Origin: Bacillota bacterium
GTDB taxonomy: Bacteria; Bacillota; Sulfobacillia; JAJZYS01; JAJYTV01
Assembly (NCBI GenBank): GCA_021793645.1
Contig: JAJYSJ010000001.1
Span: 248,001 to 312,000 of the forward strand
DNA: 64,000 nt
Direction of reading: 5' to 3'
In this document: piece by piece, positions 29,746-38,574 of the stretch
Layout: the number at the start of each line of letters is the position of its first letter
Position numbering within the stretch: position 1 is the stretch's first letter
Notes under the pieces: model-generated
The model's input: the letters and a program-made list of their open reading frames with translations, nothing else
The model's database searches: none
What the model was told of the DNA's origin: nothing
Program-made: the position numbers and the translations under genes

Positions 29746-29946
29746 CTAGATGCGCGGCCTGCCGTAGTTGACGCCGTCATGCGTCGTCTTCTCAGTCTGG
29801 CCGGTTGCGGAACGGTGGGCAATCCCCTGGGCACTGCCCGGGTTGGACCAGCTGACACCGTTCAGGTGGTTGGCCGACGCCACCGCCGGCGCCGCCATCG
29901 CGAACATGGCCGAAAGCACGGCCACCACAAAGATCTTCCGCTGCAT
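29746..29946 (-). CDS. Small secreted peptide, candidate signalling pro-peptide
   Basis: The 66-residue product begins with a clear signal peptide (basic MQRK, then FVVAVLSAMFAMAAPAVASA). The remaining mature part is about 40 hydrophilic residues with no cysteine, ending in GVNYGRPRI. An excellent AAGGAGG stands 8 nt before the ATG. It starts 14 nt after the stop of a TPR-rich protein, the arrangement seen for Rap-Phr and PlcR-PapR quorum-sensing pairs. No known family was recognised; an ordinary small exported protein is the alternative. Confidence 0.65.
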   Translation of the reverse strand: MQRKIFVVAVLSAMFAMAAPAVASANHLNGVSWSNPGSAQGIAHRSATGQTEKTTHDGVNYGRPRI

Positions 29947-29959
29947 CACATCAGCCTCC

Positions 29960-31255
29960 TTACGCTGCGTGCAGAGTCCGTAGCCGGTCGACCACCATCG
30001 GGTCGAGCAGGCTGCCAGCCTGCCGCTCCATCTGTTGCAGGACATCCGAGTAGGGTTGCTGGGCGACGCCCGCAGCGTACTCGCGCAGCACCCGGTAGAC
30101 GCGGGCCTCGGCGGTTGCGGCAGACGGGGTTTCCTCCGCCAGCCGGAGCAGTACGCGCGCACGCTGGTCGAGCGCCCCGAACGCCGCCGCCTGTTCGACC
30201 AGTGCGATGTTCGCGTTGGGGTGCAGGCGCCCGCCGATCGCATGCGCGTAACCCGCGACCTCCGAAAGCGACGCAAGGCAAAAGAGCGCCTTGCGGGCCA
30301 CCCCGAGATCCACGAGCCGATCAAGTACGTCGATCGCCCTCGGCGGAGTCTTGGAGAGCGCCTCGACAACGGCGATCGGCGCGCGCGCCGCCGCAGCGCC
30401 AATCTGCCCCTCCTCGATGCGCCCGTTGGCGAACAGCACGTCCACACCGTGCGCGGCTAACTTCTCTCCAGTCTCCGACTGACCGCCGGAGCGCGCCAGT
30501 TGGCTTCCGATGAGCAGCAGCCGCCCGAGCTCCATTCCGTCGAGCGACGCGGGCGACTCCAGAAGGTGCGATACCGCGAGGTCCAGCCAGCTGGCTGCCT
30601 CGATGCCGCTTCCATGGGCGATCTCCGCGCGCGCCAGTTCGGTCGCGCAGAGCAGGAGGTCCGGCGTGTCGCCCACCTCTTGGAACGAGCCATAGCACTC
30701 GCGCAGGCGAAGTGCGCCCTGTTGGGTATCGCCCCGCGCCATCTCCGCCATGGCGAGCGTCTGTCCGATCACGACACGGTTATACGGGTCCCCAGTGGCC
30801 AGTTCGCCCGCACGCGCTGCGAGACGGGCTGCCTGCGCCGCATCGCCCTCTTCCAGGGAGATGCCGGCCAGCAGGTGGATGAACTCCCCCTGCCGCGTCG
30901 GATCTGCCGACTCTTCGAACTCACTTTGCCACTGGTAGCCATGACGCCGCGCCTCGGAAAAGACGCCAAGCAGCGAAAGCGACATCTGCAGGTTGATCGC
31001 CGCGTTCAGGCGCAGTTCGTGCCCGCGCGGCAATCCCTCTGCGAGATGCTCTGCCAGCAGCGCGTGCTGGTATCCCGCGAACCGATCTCCCACTGCGAGC
31101 GACGCCGCGCAGAGTCCGCCCAGGCTGCGCACTGCCCCTTCCGCTGCGCCAGCGCGCCTCGCCTCCGCGTACGCAACGCGCCACTCCTGGCGGGCCGCCT
31201 CATGAAGTCCCCGGCCGAAGAGCGTGCCTGCCGTCTCGTGCCGGCCCTCCCACAC
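29960..31255 (-). CDS. TPR-repeat protein, possible peptide-sensing regulator
   Basis: The 431-residue cytoplasmic protein is made almost entirely of helical repeats of TPR type: regular A-G-A-Y spaced helices such as AYAEARRAGAAEGAVRSLGG and IGQTLAMAEMARGDTQQGAL. It has no helix-turn-helix at the N-terminus, unlike PlcR or NprR, and so is closer in layout to Rap proteins. The C-terminal 100 residues (DPMVVDRLRTL ending) faintly recall the end of HD-GYP domains. The GTG at 31255 follows GGGAGGTGG. Function is unknown; the neighbouring exported peptide suggests a signalling role. Confidence 0.6.
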   Translation of the reverse strand: MWEGRHETAGTLFGRGLHEAARQEWRVAYAEARRAGAAEGAVRSLGGLCAASLAVGDRFAGYQHALLAEHLAEGLPRGHELRLNAAINLQMSLSLLGVFSEARRHGYQWQSEFEESADPTRQGEFIHLLAGISLEEGDAAQAARLAARAGELATGDPYNRVVIGQTLAMAEMARGDTQQGALRLRECYGSFQEVGDTPDLLLCATELARAEIAHGSGIEAASWLDLAVSHLLESPASLDGMELGRLLLIGSQLARSGGQSETGEKLAAHGVDVLFANGRIEEGQIGAAAARAPIAVVEALSKTPPRAIDVLDRLVDLGVARKALFCLASLSEVAGYAHAIGGRLHPNANIALVEQAAAFGALDQRARVLLRLAEETPSAATAEARVYRVLREYAAGVAQQPYSDVLQQMERQAGSLLDPMVVDRLRTLHAA

Positions 31256-31817
31256 CTGTCCCCACCTCCCAAGACACCGCAAACAGAGCTAGCAAAAAAA
31301 GAAGATAGTCGCCGGCAGCCTGGCGATCATGGCGGCGTGGCCGCTGTAGATCCATGGCTTTGCGTCGCCGGCTTTCGCCGGGTTTGCCGCTCTTTGCAGT
31401 GACGAATCTGGCAGTATTTTGTCATATTACCAATGCAAGTGCAAGTCCTTTCGCATTCTGTGTCCAAGTTACCGCACCGGGCGACGACGCCTTTGCACTC
31501 ACCCGGTGCAAAGAGTCCTCTGCAAGTTCATCTTCACCACGTACTGGCCGCTCTGAGGTTCTAAAGAGCACCAAAGTGGACGCCTCATACTGGCTCGCTG
31601 CCTTGGCCACCGCTCTGCTTGCCCAGGCCTGCGGGCAGACCGCTTCACATCCGACAGCGGGCGCAGCACTCAGCCGATCACAGGGTTCTGTCCACCAGAA
31701 GAGCCCTGGCATCAGGGGACGCGGAAAGCGGCAATCGGCCCGCTTCATGGCATGCCCCACATCCTCGGGTCGCCGCGGTGGACCGCCCGCAGCCCCACCC
31801 CCGCTGCACGCACAAAA
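31256..31817. other. Long intergenic region with a minus-strand promoter-like stretch
   Basis: About 560 bp lie between the TPR gene start and the terminator of the fatty-acid operon. An AT-richer island near 31405-31465 contains TTGCAC followed after 17 nt by CAAAAT on the minus strand, a possible promoter for the TPR gene. The right half carries the lipoprotein-like fragment listed separately. Nothing else was recognised. Confidence 0.5.
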
Positions 31818-31896
31818 AAGGGGAGGGCGCCGCGCCCTCCCCTTCTGTCTCAGCGCCCCTGGAACTTCGGACGCCGTTTCTCGAACATCGCCATGA
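31576..31896 (+). pseudogene. Lipoprotein-like gene fragment resembling the 13.3-14.4 kb lipoprotein N-terminus
   Basis: The frame from GTG 31576 gives a signal-like segment ending LLAQACGQTASHP. This matches the spacing and wording of LLAACGAQSSHP in the lipoprotein encoded at 13304-14431. After about 35 residues the similarity is lost and the frame runs antisense through the fatty-acid terminator. There is no good ribosome site. It is probably a decayed or truncated paralogue. Confidence 0.35.
31818..31844 (-). terminator. Rho-independent terminator of the fatty-acid degradation operon
   Basis: AAGGGGAGGGCG / CGCCCTCCCCTT with a 3-nt loop is followed on the minus strand by six T residues. 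It lies 6 nt after the stop of the last gene of the operon. Confidence 0.9.
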
Positions 31897-32623
31897 TGCC
31901 CTCTGCGGCATCCTGCGTTTGGGAAAGGCGCACCATCGCCTCGCCCTCCAGGCGGTGTCCCTCCTCCGCCCCGCGGTCCGACCAGGCGGTGATGGCCTGC
32001 TTGGCGGCGGCCAGCGCAAGCGGAGGCTTTTCGGCCAGTGCGCGCGCCAGGTTGTGCGCCTGGTCGCGCAGCTCGTCGTCTGGATAGCTGTGCAGCACGA
32101 GCCCCGCCTCGGCTGCCTCCGCCGCGCGCATCTGGCGTCCGCTGTAGATCAGTTCACGCGCCCTTTGCAGGCCGATCGCCGCCGGCAGGCGCTGCGTGCC
32201 GCCCCAGCCTGGAATGATACCGAGGTTGATCTCCGGCTGGCCGAACTTCGCGGACTCTGCACACAGCCGGATGTCGGCGCACAGCGCGAGTTCGAGGCCT
32301 CCGCCGAGGCATAGTCCGTTCACGGCCGCGATCAGGGGCTTCGGGAAGGCCGCGATGCGCGGGTACACCTCGCGCCCCAGTCCCAACAGAGCGGCGGGGC
32401 CTGTCGACATGACCGATTTCAAGTCGGCGCCTGCTGAGAAGCAGATCCCCTCACCCGTCAGCACCACGACCCGCACTGCCTCGTCCTTCGCAAGGCGCCC
32501 AAACGTCTCGTCGAGCGCCTGCAGCAGTTCCAGCGACATCGCGTTCACGGGCGGGTGCGTCAGCGTGAGCGTGGCGACGAATCCGTCCCGCCGTTCGCGC
32601 AGCAGGTCGCTCTCAGTAGTCAA
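31850..32623 (-). CDS. Enoyl-CoA hydratase/isomerase family protein
   Basis: This 257-residue crotonase hydrates trans-2-enoyl-CoA in beta-oxidation. The oxyanion-hole segments are FSAGADLKSV and NGLCLGGGLELALCADIRL, with the catalytic Glu in FGQPEINLGIIPGWGGTQRL. The TTG at 32623 follows GGGAGGGG with 5 nt spacing and overlaps the end of the upstream gene. It is the last gene of the fatty-acid operon. Confidence 0.92.
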   Translation of the reverse strand: MTTESDLLRERRDGFVATLTLTHPPVNAMSLELLQALDETFGRLAKDEAVRVVVLTGEGICFSAGADLKSVMSTGPAALLGLGREVYPRIAAFPKPLIAAVNGLCLGGGLELALCADIRLCAESAKFGQPEINLGIIPGWGGTQRLPAAIGLQRARELIYSGRQMRAAEAAEAGLVLHSYPDDELRDQAHNLARALAEKPPLALAAAKQAITAWSDRGAEEGHRLEGEAMVRLSQTQDAAEGIMAMFEKRRPKFQGR

Positions 32624-32921
32624 GGAATCCCCTCCCCGCCTCCACGCCCGTGCGTCCAGCCGCGACCAGCGCGAGCAGGCGCTCGGGCGGCTGGAAGCGC
32701 TCGCCGTACTGCGCCTGCAGCGCCTGCAGGCGCGCGAGCACCTTGTCGAGGCCGAGCTTGTCGGCGTGCCCAAGCGGCCCTTCCGGCAGCCCTGCGCCTG
32801 CCCGCATCGCAATGTCGATCTCCTTGGCCGTCGAGACGTTCTCATCGAGACAGCGCACCGCCTCCAGGAAGACAGCCAGGCTGAAGCGGTCAAGCAGTTC
32901 GGTTTCCTGGTCCTTCGTCAT
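32613..32921 (-). CDS. Stand-alone 3-hydroxyacyl-CoA dehydrogenase C-terminal-like domain
   Basis: The 102-residue all-helical protein resembles one copy of the 3HCDH C-terminal domain: FLEAVRCLDENVSTAKEIDIAMRAGAGLPEGPLGHADKLGLD and the C-terminal GRGFLDY. No NAD-binding domain is present. The adjacent dehydrogenase (32935-33786) already has its own C-terminal domain, so this is a detached second copy, comparable to the extra domain in long FadB/FadN-type enzymes. GGAGGG precedes the ATG. Confidence 0.75.
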   Translation of the reverse strand: MTKDQETELLDRFSLAVFLEAVRCLDENVSTAKEIDIAMRAGAGLPEGPLGHADKLGLDKVLARLQALQAQYGERFQPPERLLALVAAGRTGVEAGRGFLDY

Positions 32922-32934
32922 CGCTGCGCCCTCC

Positions 32935-33786
32935 TCAGCCCGTGTAGGTATAGAAGCCTGCACCCGTCTTCGCGCCGCGCTTGCCCTCGGCGATCAGTGC
33001 GGTGATGCGGGTTCCAAGGTCGAAGCGCTCGCCGTACGCGGCCTTCAGCGTCTCGGAGACGTCCTGCGCGATGTCGAGCCCCAGAGCGTCGGCGAGTGCG
33101 TAGGGGCCCATCGGCGCAAGGCGGGATGCGGCCACTGCCGCATCGATCTCCTTCGGCCCGAGTCCGAGATCCTGCTCGGCGCGGAACACTTCCGCGAGAC
33201 CTGCCATCAGGATGCGGTTCACAAGGAAGCCAGGACACTCGCGCACGCGCACGCCGATCCGCCGTATGCCCTCGACGAACTCGACTGCCGAATCGACCGC
33301 CTCGTCCTCCGTCTGCGCGCCGGCGATCACCTCGACGAGCTTCATCACGGACGCCGGGAAGAAGAAGTGCATCCCGACGAGCCGCTGGGGCTTGTGCAGT
33401 TTCGCTCCGACCTCTGTGACGGGGAGCGCCGACGTGTTCGTCGCAAGGAGCGCCGTCTTCGCGACGTGCCCTTCCACCTCGCCCAGCACCGCCTGCTTCA
33501 GCTCCAGCTTCTCCGGCACCGCCTCGATCACGAGGTCCACGTCAGAAAAGCCCTGGTAGTCGAGCTGCGGCGTGACGAGCGCGATGCGGTCCTGGGCGTC
33601 GTGCTCTGAAATGCGTCCGCGCTGCACGCGCCGCGCATAGATGTCACGGATGTGCTCCATTCCCCGTTCCAGCTGGGCGGGGTCCACATCCTTCAGCACG
33701 ACCGGCAGACCGGACAGGGAGATCACCTGCGCGATCTCCGCCCCCATCGTGCCGGCGCCCAGCACCGCCGCCTTGAATACGTACAT
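32935..33786 (-). CDS. 3-hydroxyacyl-CoA (3-hydroxybutyryl-CoA) dehydrogenase
   Basis: The 283-residue NAD-dependent enzyme catalyses the third beta-oxidation step. The Rossmann motif is VLGAGTMGAEIAQVI, the central part has IEAVPEKLELKQ and the catalytic His in GMHFFFPASVMKLVEVI, and the C-terminal dimerisation domain begins ECPGFLVNRILM and ends GAGFYTYTG. It overlaps the thiolase gene by 1 nt. Confidence 0.94.
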   Translation of the reverse strand: MYVFKAAVLGAGTMGAEIAQVISLSGLPVVLKDVDPAQLERGMEHIRDIYARRVQRGRISEHDAQDRIALVTPQLDYQGFSDVDLVIEAVPEKLELKQAVLGEVEGHVAKTALLATNTSALPVTEVGAKLHKPQRLVGMHFFFPASVMKLVEVIAGAQTEDEAVDSAVEFVEGIRRIGVRVRECPGFLVNRILMAGLAEVFRAEQDLGLGPKEIDAAVAASRLAPMGPYALADALGLDIAQDVSETLKAAYGERFDLGTRITALIAEGKRGAKTGAGFYTYTG

Positions 33787-34964
33787 CAGCCCTGCACCTC
33801 CACGATGATGCTGGCGCCCTGGCCCCCTCCGACGCAGAGCGTCGCGAGGCCGTAGCGCACGTCGCGGCGCGGCATCTCGTGCACGAGCGTCGTGACAAGC
33901 CTTGCGCCTGTCGCTCCGATCGGGTGTCCAAGCGCGAGCGCCCCACCGTTCACGTTCACGATCTCGCGATTCCACTTCATCTCGCGCTCCACCGCGAGGT
34001 ACTGGGCAGCGAACGCCTCATTGATCTCGATGAGGCCGATGTCGGAGAGCGAGAGGCCGGCGCGCGTCAGTGCCATGTCGGTCGCCCGCACGGGACCGAG
34101 GCCCATGCGCTTCGGGTCGCAGCCGGAAAAGGCGTAGCTGACGATGCGCGCGATTGGCTTCTTGCCGTGCGCCCTGGCCCACTCCTCATCGGCCAGCACC
34201 ACAGCCGCCCCCGCGTCGTTGAGCGGCGAGGAGTTCCCAGGCGTCACGCGCCCGCCTTTGCGGAACGTCGCGGGCGCAGTCGCCAGGCGCTCCGGCGAGA
34301 GGCCGGCGAGGATGCCCTCGTCCTGGCGGATCACCTCCGGCTCGCCGCGCCGCGACGGAATCTCCACCGGAGCGATCTCGTCCTTGAAGCGGCCGGAGCG
34401 GCTCGCTTTGAAGGCCTTCTGGTGGCTTTCGACGGCCAGTTCATCCATCTCGCGGCGCGAGATGTCGTAGTCGTCCGCCAGGATTTCCGCCGTCTCGCCC
34501 ATCACCGTACCGCTATAGAGATCCGTAAGGCCTTCCCAGATGCTGTCGCGCAGTTCGGCGTGACGCAGGCGGATGCCAAAGCGCGCGCCGTAGGTGAGGT
34601 ACGGTGCGCCCGACATCGACTCCGCGCCGCCTGCGAGCACGACCTGCGCCTGCCCGAGCATGATCTCCTGGGCACCGGAGACGATCGCCTGGATGCCGGA
34701 CGCGCAGTTGCGCTGCACGGTGTAGGCCGGCACCTCGTACGGCAGCCCCATGTGCAGTCCGACCTGGCGTGCAAGGTTCGCTTCGGCGATCGGCATGCCG
34801 CCGGAGCCGAACACGACATGGTCCACCTGGTCCTTCTCGATGCCTGCCGTCTCGAGCGCGGCGGCACCCGCCGTCCGCCCGAGTTCTGTCGCCTTCACGT
34901 CGCGCAGCCCGCCGCCGAAGCTGCCGACCGGCGTGCGCTTCGCGCTGAGGATCACGACGCCCAT
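33786..34964 (-). CDS. Acetyl-CoA acyltransferase (thiolase)
   Basis: The 392-residue thiolase completes the beta-oxidation cycle. Active residues lie in VQRNCASGIQAIVSG (nucleophilic Cys), ALGHPIGATGARLVTTL (His) and LCVGGGQGASIIVE (second Cys). INEAFAAQYLAVE is the conserved third motif. It overlaps the acyl-CoA synthetase stop by 1 nt and the dehydrogenase start by 1 nt. Confidence 0.95.
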   Translation of the reverse strand: MGVVILSAKRTPVGSFGGGLRDVKATELGRTAGAAALETAGIEKDQVDHVVFGSGGMPIAEANLARQVGLHMGLPYEVPAYTVQRNCASGIQAIVSGAQEIMLGQAQVVLAGGAESMSGAPYLTYGARFGIRLRHAELRDSIWEGLTDLYSGTVMGETAEILADDYDISRREMDELAVESHQKAFKASRSGRFKDEIAPVEIPSRRGEPEVIRQDEGILAGLSPERLATAPATFRKGGRVTPGNSSPLNDAGAAVVLADEEWARAHGKKPIARIVSYAFSGCDPKRMGLGPVRATDMALTRAGLSLSDIGLIEINEAFAAQYLAVEREMKWNREIVNVNGGALALGHPIGATGARLVTTLVHEMPRRDVRYGLATLCVGGGQGASIIVEVQG

Positions 34965-36604
34965 CAGGATTCCTCCTTCGCTTGTGGCACCAGTTCGCGC
35001 CGCAGCACCTTGCCGATCACGGAGCGGGGCAGCTCCGTGCGCAGCTCAAACTGTCGCGGCGTCTTGTAGCCGGCCAGCTGCTCGCGGCAGAAGGCCTGGA
35101 GCTTTGGAAGGTCGATCTCTGTCCCCGGATCCGGCACGAGCACCGCCCGCACCGCCTGGCCGCGGCGCTCATCCGGTACGCCCACGACCGCCGCCTCCCG
35201 CACGCCGGGGTACTGCAGCAGGACTTCCTCGACCTCGCGCGGATAGACATTGAACCCGCTCACGATGATCAGGTCCTTCTTGCGGTCGACGATCCGGCAG
35301 AAGCCGTCCTCATCGATCACGCCGATGTCCCCTGTGAGGAGCCAGCCGTCCTTCAGGACGCTCTGCGTTTCCTTGGGACGTCCGTAGTAGCCGAGCATCA
35401 CCTGCGGGCCGCGCACCGCGAGTTCCCCCTCTTCCCCCAGCGGCATGTCGCGCGTCGGGTCGTCCGGGTCCACAATGCGCTGCTCGGTATCCGGGAACGG
35501 CCGCCCCACGCTGCCGATCTTGCGCTGTCCCCGCAGGGGATTGCAGTGCGTCACAGGCGCAGCCTCCGTCAGGCCGTAGCCCTCGACCAGCACACCGCCG
35601 GTGAGGCGTTCAAAGCGCTCTTGCAGCGTCAACGCAAGAGGCGCCGAGCCCGAGATGCAGTAGCGGATCGAGCGCATGTTCCAGCGCTCTGCATGCGGGT
35701 CCATCACGACCGATTCGTAGAGCGCCGGCGCGCCAGGGAAGAAGCTGGGCTGGAATCGCCGCACCTCCTTCGCCATCTGCCCCGGCGAGAAGCGCGGCAC
35801 GAGATCGATCTCGCCGCCACAGAGCACGCCGAGGTTCATCGCGACGGTCATGCCGAAGACGTGGAAGAACGGCAGCACCGCGAGCACCCGCTCGTCGCCC
35901 GGGTGGTAGTCCGGCAGCCACGCCTGGCACTGCATGGCGTTCGCGACGAGGTTGCGATGCGAGAGCATCGCGGCCTTCGGCGTGCCGGTCGTGCCGCCCG
36001 TATACTGCAGGACGGCGAGTTCATCCGGGCTGCCGGGAGCAGGCAGGTCGCCCGTCTCGCCGCGGCGCAGGATCTCGCGGAACGAGAGCGTCCCGTCCGG
36101 CATCTTCGGGCCCGGCTGTGCGATGCGCTGCAGCAGCGCGAGCGAGCGCGGCAGGTACTCGCGGATGCGCGTCACCACTAGGCGCGCTTCGCCAATCGCC
36201 CCCCGGACGCGCTCCGCGACGAGGTCCAGTGCGACGACGAAGGTCGGCTTCGCGTCCTCGAACTGCGTTTCGAACTCCCGCGGCGTGTAGAGGGGATTCG
36301 TCGCGACGACGACGCCGCCAGCCTGCAGCGTGCCGAAGTACGCGATGACGAACTGCGGCGCGTTCGGCAGCACCAGGGCTACGCGGTCGCCCGCCTTGAG
36401 ACCGAGCGCCAGAAGACCGCGGGCGAAGGCATCGACCTCGCGCTGCAGATGGCGGTAGTCCATGCTGCGCCCGAAAAAGCGCAGCGCGGCGTGCGAAGGA
36501 AAGTGAGCGGATGCCTGGTGCAGTATCTCGGGAATCGTCCAGTCCGGGTAGTCGAGATGGCTGGGACTGTCCTGCGGACGTTCAGTAGCACCGGCAGTTT
36601 GCAA
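34964..36604 (-). CDS. Long-chain acyl-CoA synthetase (AMP-binding)
   Basis: The 546-residue ANL-superfamily ligase activates fatty acids to acyl-CoA through an acyl-adenylate. The P-loop is YTGGTTGTPKAAMLSH; other motifs are GYGLTEAAPVTHCNP, GWLLTGDIGVIDEDGF, DRKKDLIIVSGFNVYPREVE, and the C-terminal Lys in SVIGKVLRRELV. The TTG at 36604 follows AAGGGAGGG. An open reading frame continues far upstream but only as antisense of the iron-sulfur gene. Confidence 0.94.
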   Translation of the reverse strand: MQTAGATERPQDSPSHLDYPDWTIPEILHQASAHFPSHAALRFFGRSMDYRHLQREVDAFARGLLALGLKAGDRVALVLPNAPQFVIAYFGTLQAGGVVVATNPLYTPREFETQFEDAKPTFVVALDLVAERVRGAIGEARLVVTRIREYLPRSLALLQRIAQPGPKMPDGTLSFREILRRGETGDLPAPGSPDELAVLQYTGGTTGTPKAAMLSHRNLVANAMQCQAWLPDYHPGDERVLAVLPFFHVFGMTVAMNLGVLCGGEIDLVPRFSPGQMAKEVRRFQPSFFPGAPALYESVVMDPHAERWNMRSIRYCISGSAPLALTLQERFERLTGGVLVEGYGLTEAAPVTHCNPLRGQRKIGSVGRPFPDTEQRIVDPDDPTRDMPLGEEGELAVRGPQVMLGYYGRPKETQSVLKDGWLLTGDIGVIDEDGFCRIVDRKKDLIIVSGFNVYPREVEEVLLQYPGVREAAVVGVPDERRGQAVRAVLVPDPGTEIDLPKLQAFCREQLAGYKTPRQFELRTELPRSVIGKVLRRELVPQAKEES

Positions 36605-36618
36605 AGGGGGCCCTCCCT

Positions 36619-38571
36619 TCAGTCCTTGACGAGGGTGCTTGAGACCTGTTCCCAGAGGATTTCGGCGATGTCCTGGACCTCTGCGCCGCCCTCGGCGCGA
36701 ACGCCGTCGCTCATCATGTTCAAGCAGAAGGGACAGGCGGTCGCCACCACCTCCGCCCCGGTGTCCACGGCCTCCTTGGCGCGCAGCCTGTTGACGCGCG
36801 GCGCACCCTCCTCGCGGAAGGCCCAGCCGCCGCCGGCGCCGCAGCAGAAGGAGTCGGTGCCGTGCCGCGGCATCTCTGTGAGATCCATGCCTGCACCCGC
36901 CAGCACTTCGCGCGGTGCGTCGATCACGCCGTTGTAGCGTCCAAGGTAACAAGGGTCGTGGTAGGTCACGCGCTTGCCGCCCGCCGCGCGGGAGATACGC
37001 CCTGTGATCAGTGCCGTCGAGAGGTACTCGCTGTGGTGCACGACCTCGAAGTCGGCGCCGAAGTCGCGATATTCGTTCTTGATCTGCTGCAGGCAGTGCG
37101 GGCACATCGTCACGATGCGCCGCGGCGCGACCTGCTGCAAAAGTTCGACGTTCTGCTGCGCCTGGATCTGGTAGAGATACTCCTGACCGGCGCGCCTGGC
37201 CGGGTCTCCGGTGCAGCTCTCGCGCCGCCCGAGCACCTGCACATCTTCGCCCATCGACAGAAGGAGGTTCGCCAGCGCGCGGGCGGCCTTCTGCGCGCGG
37301 GGATCGAAGGCGCCGGCGCAGCCAACCCACAGCAGCGTGTCGCAAGGGGTGCCCGGCTCCCACTCGTGGATCCCGAGGCCGTCCATCCACGTTGTGCGGC
37401 TGGCCTGGCTGCCCCGGAAGGGGTGCCCGCGCTCTTCGATGCCCTGCACCGCCTCGGCGAGGCCGGCGGGAATCTCCCCCTCCTCCATCGCGCGGAAGCG
37501 TCTCATCGCGACGATCTTGGGTACGTGCTCGATGTCGACCGGGCACGCCTCCTGGCACGCGCGGCAGGTCGTGCAGGCGAAGAGCGTCTCGTCCTTGATC
37601 GCCAACTGGAGCGGCTCCGACGGCCGGGTGTGCGCATGCTCGCGCAGGTCGAGGATCAGCTGCTTCGGCGAGAGCGGCTTGCCAGATGCGAAGGCCGGGC
37701 AGACATCCTGGCAGCGCCCGCACTCCGTACAGGCATCCAGATCGACGAGGTCCTTGACCGTGAGGTCCGAAAGGAAGTTCGCACCCAGCCGCTCCGCCGT
37801 CTCGAGGTTCGGGGAGTCCAGGCCGCTCGCGCGCGTCGGCTCCGACAGGAAGATCGCGAGGGGCCCTGTGAAGAGGTGGAAGAGCTTGCTGTAGGGGATC
37901 GCCGCAAGGAAGCTGAAGGCCAGCAGAAGGTGGAACCACCAGAGCGAACGGTGGATCACGAGCGCCGCCGGGATGCCCAGATGCAGCGCCCCCCACAGGC
38001 TCGCGAGCGCGTAGCCGACGAAGGAGTAGCCGCCCCAGGGATCATGCGTCGCGTAGATGCGCAGCGACTGCAGCATAAAGCCCGTGATCAGGATCACGAG
38101 GAGTGAGAACGGCACGAAGAAGTCGGGCCACTGCCGCGAGAGCCCCTTCGGCTTCAGGCCGTAGCGCCGCCAGAGGAAGACACATAGCGCGATGATGCCC
38201 GCGAGTCCGGCGACGTCCAGTGTGAAGGACTCGAACCAGAGGTAGAACGCGCCCTGCATCACCGGTAGACCGAAGTCCGAATTCAGCATGACGACCAGCG
38301 TCCCGATGAAGAGCAGCCCGAAGGCCACCGCAAGCGCCACATGCGCGTAACCTTGCATGCGCCGCTTCACGACCCGGGACTGCAGCCCGGCGTGCCGCAA
38401 GAGGCGCCCAAGGCGCGGCCGCAAGGGGCCCAGCGGGCGGCGCTGCCCGATCGACCAGACGCGGTAGCGCCGGTAGACGCCGTAGCCGAACACGATCACG
38501 AGGATCGCGAACGGGAGATACATCCAGGCGTGGCCCGGGATGTTCCAGTAGACGACGCGGTGTGGAGTCAC
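36619..38571 (-). CDS. Membrane-bound (Fe-S)-binding reductase, FadF/EtfD type
   Basis: The 650-residue protein probably passes electrons from EtfAB to menaquinone during beta-oxidation. The N-terminal 260 residues form a NarI-like domain with about five transmembrane helices and histidines for heme. Two 4Fe-4S motifs follow ([12 protein letters not shown] and [12 protein letters not shown]). The C-terminal half is heterodisulfide reductase-like with CCG-type segments [26 protein letters not shown] and FCCGAGGGW. It sits between etfA and the acyl-CoA synthetase. Confidence 0.88.
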   Translation of the reverse strand: MTPHRVVYWNIPGHAWMYLPFAILVIVFGYGVYRRYRVWSIGQRRPLGPLRPRLGRLLRHAGLQSRVVKRRMQGYAHVALAVAFGLLFIGTLVVMLNSDFGLPVMQGAFYLWFESFTLDVAGLAGIIALCVFLWRRYGLKPKGLSRQWPDFFVPFSLLVILITGFMLQSLRIYATHDPWGGYSFVGYALASLWGALHLGIPAALVIHRSLWWFHLLLAFSFLAAIPYSKLFHLFTGPLAIFLSEPTRASGLDSPNLETAERLGANFLSDLTVKDLVDLDACTECGRCQDVCPAFASGKPLSPKQLILDLREHAHTRPSEPLQLAIKDETLFACTTCRACQEACPVDIEHVPKIVAMRRFRAMEEGEIPAGLAEAVQGIEERGHPFRGSQASRTTWMDGLGIHEWEPGTPCDTLLWVGCAGAFDPRAQKAARALANLLLSMGEDVQVLGRRESCTGDPARRAGQEYLYQIQAQQNVELLQQVAPRRIVTMCPHCLQQIKNEYRDFGADFEVVHHSEYLSTALITGRISRAAGGKRVTYHDPCYLGRYNGVIDAPREVLAGAGMDLTEMPRHGTDSFCCGAGGGWAFREEGAPRVNRLRAKEAVDTGAEVVATACPFCLNMMSDGVRAEGGAEVQDIAEILWEQVSSTLVKD

Positions 38572-38574
38572 GCG

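Noticed and set aside
34964-37996. A single 1010-residue minus-strand protein
   Set aside because: Its first 460 residues are arginine/glycine-rich antisense-like sequence lying over the well-conserved Fe-S reductase gene in another frame. The real acyl-CoA synthetase starts at TTG 36604.
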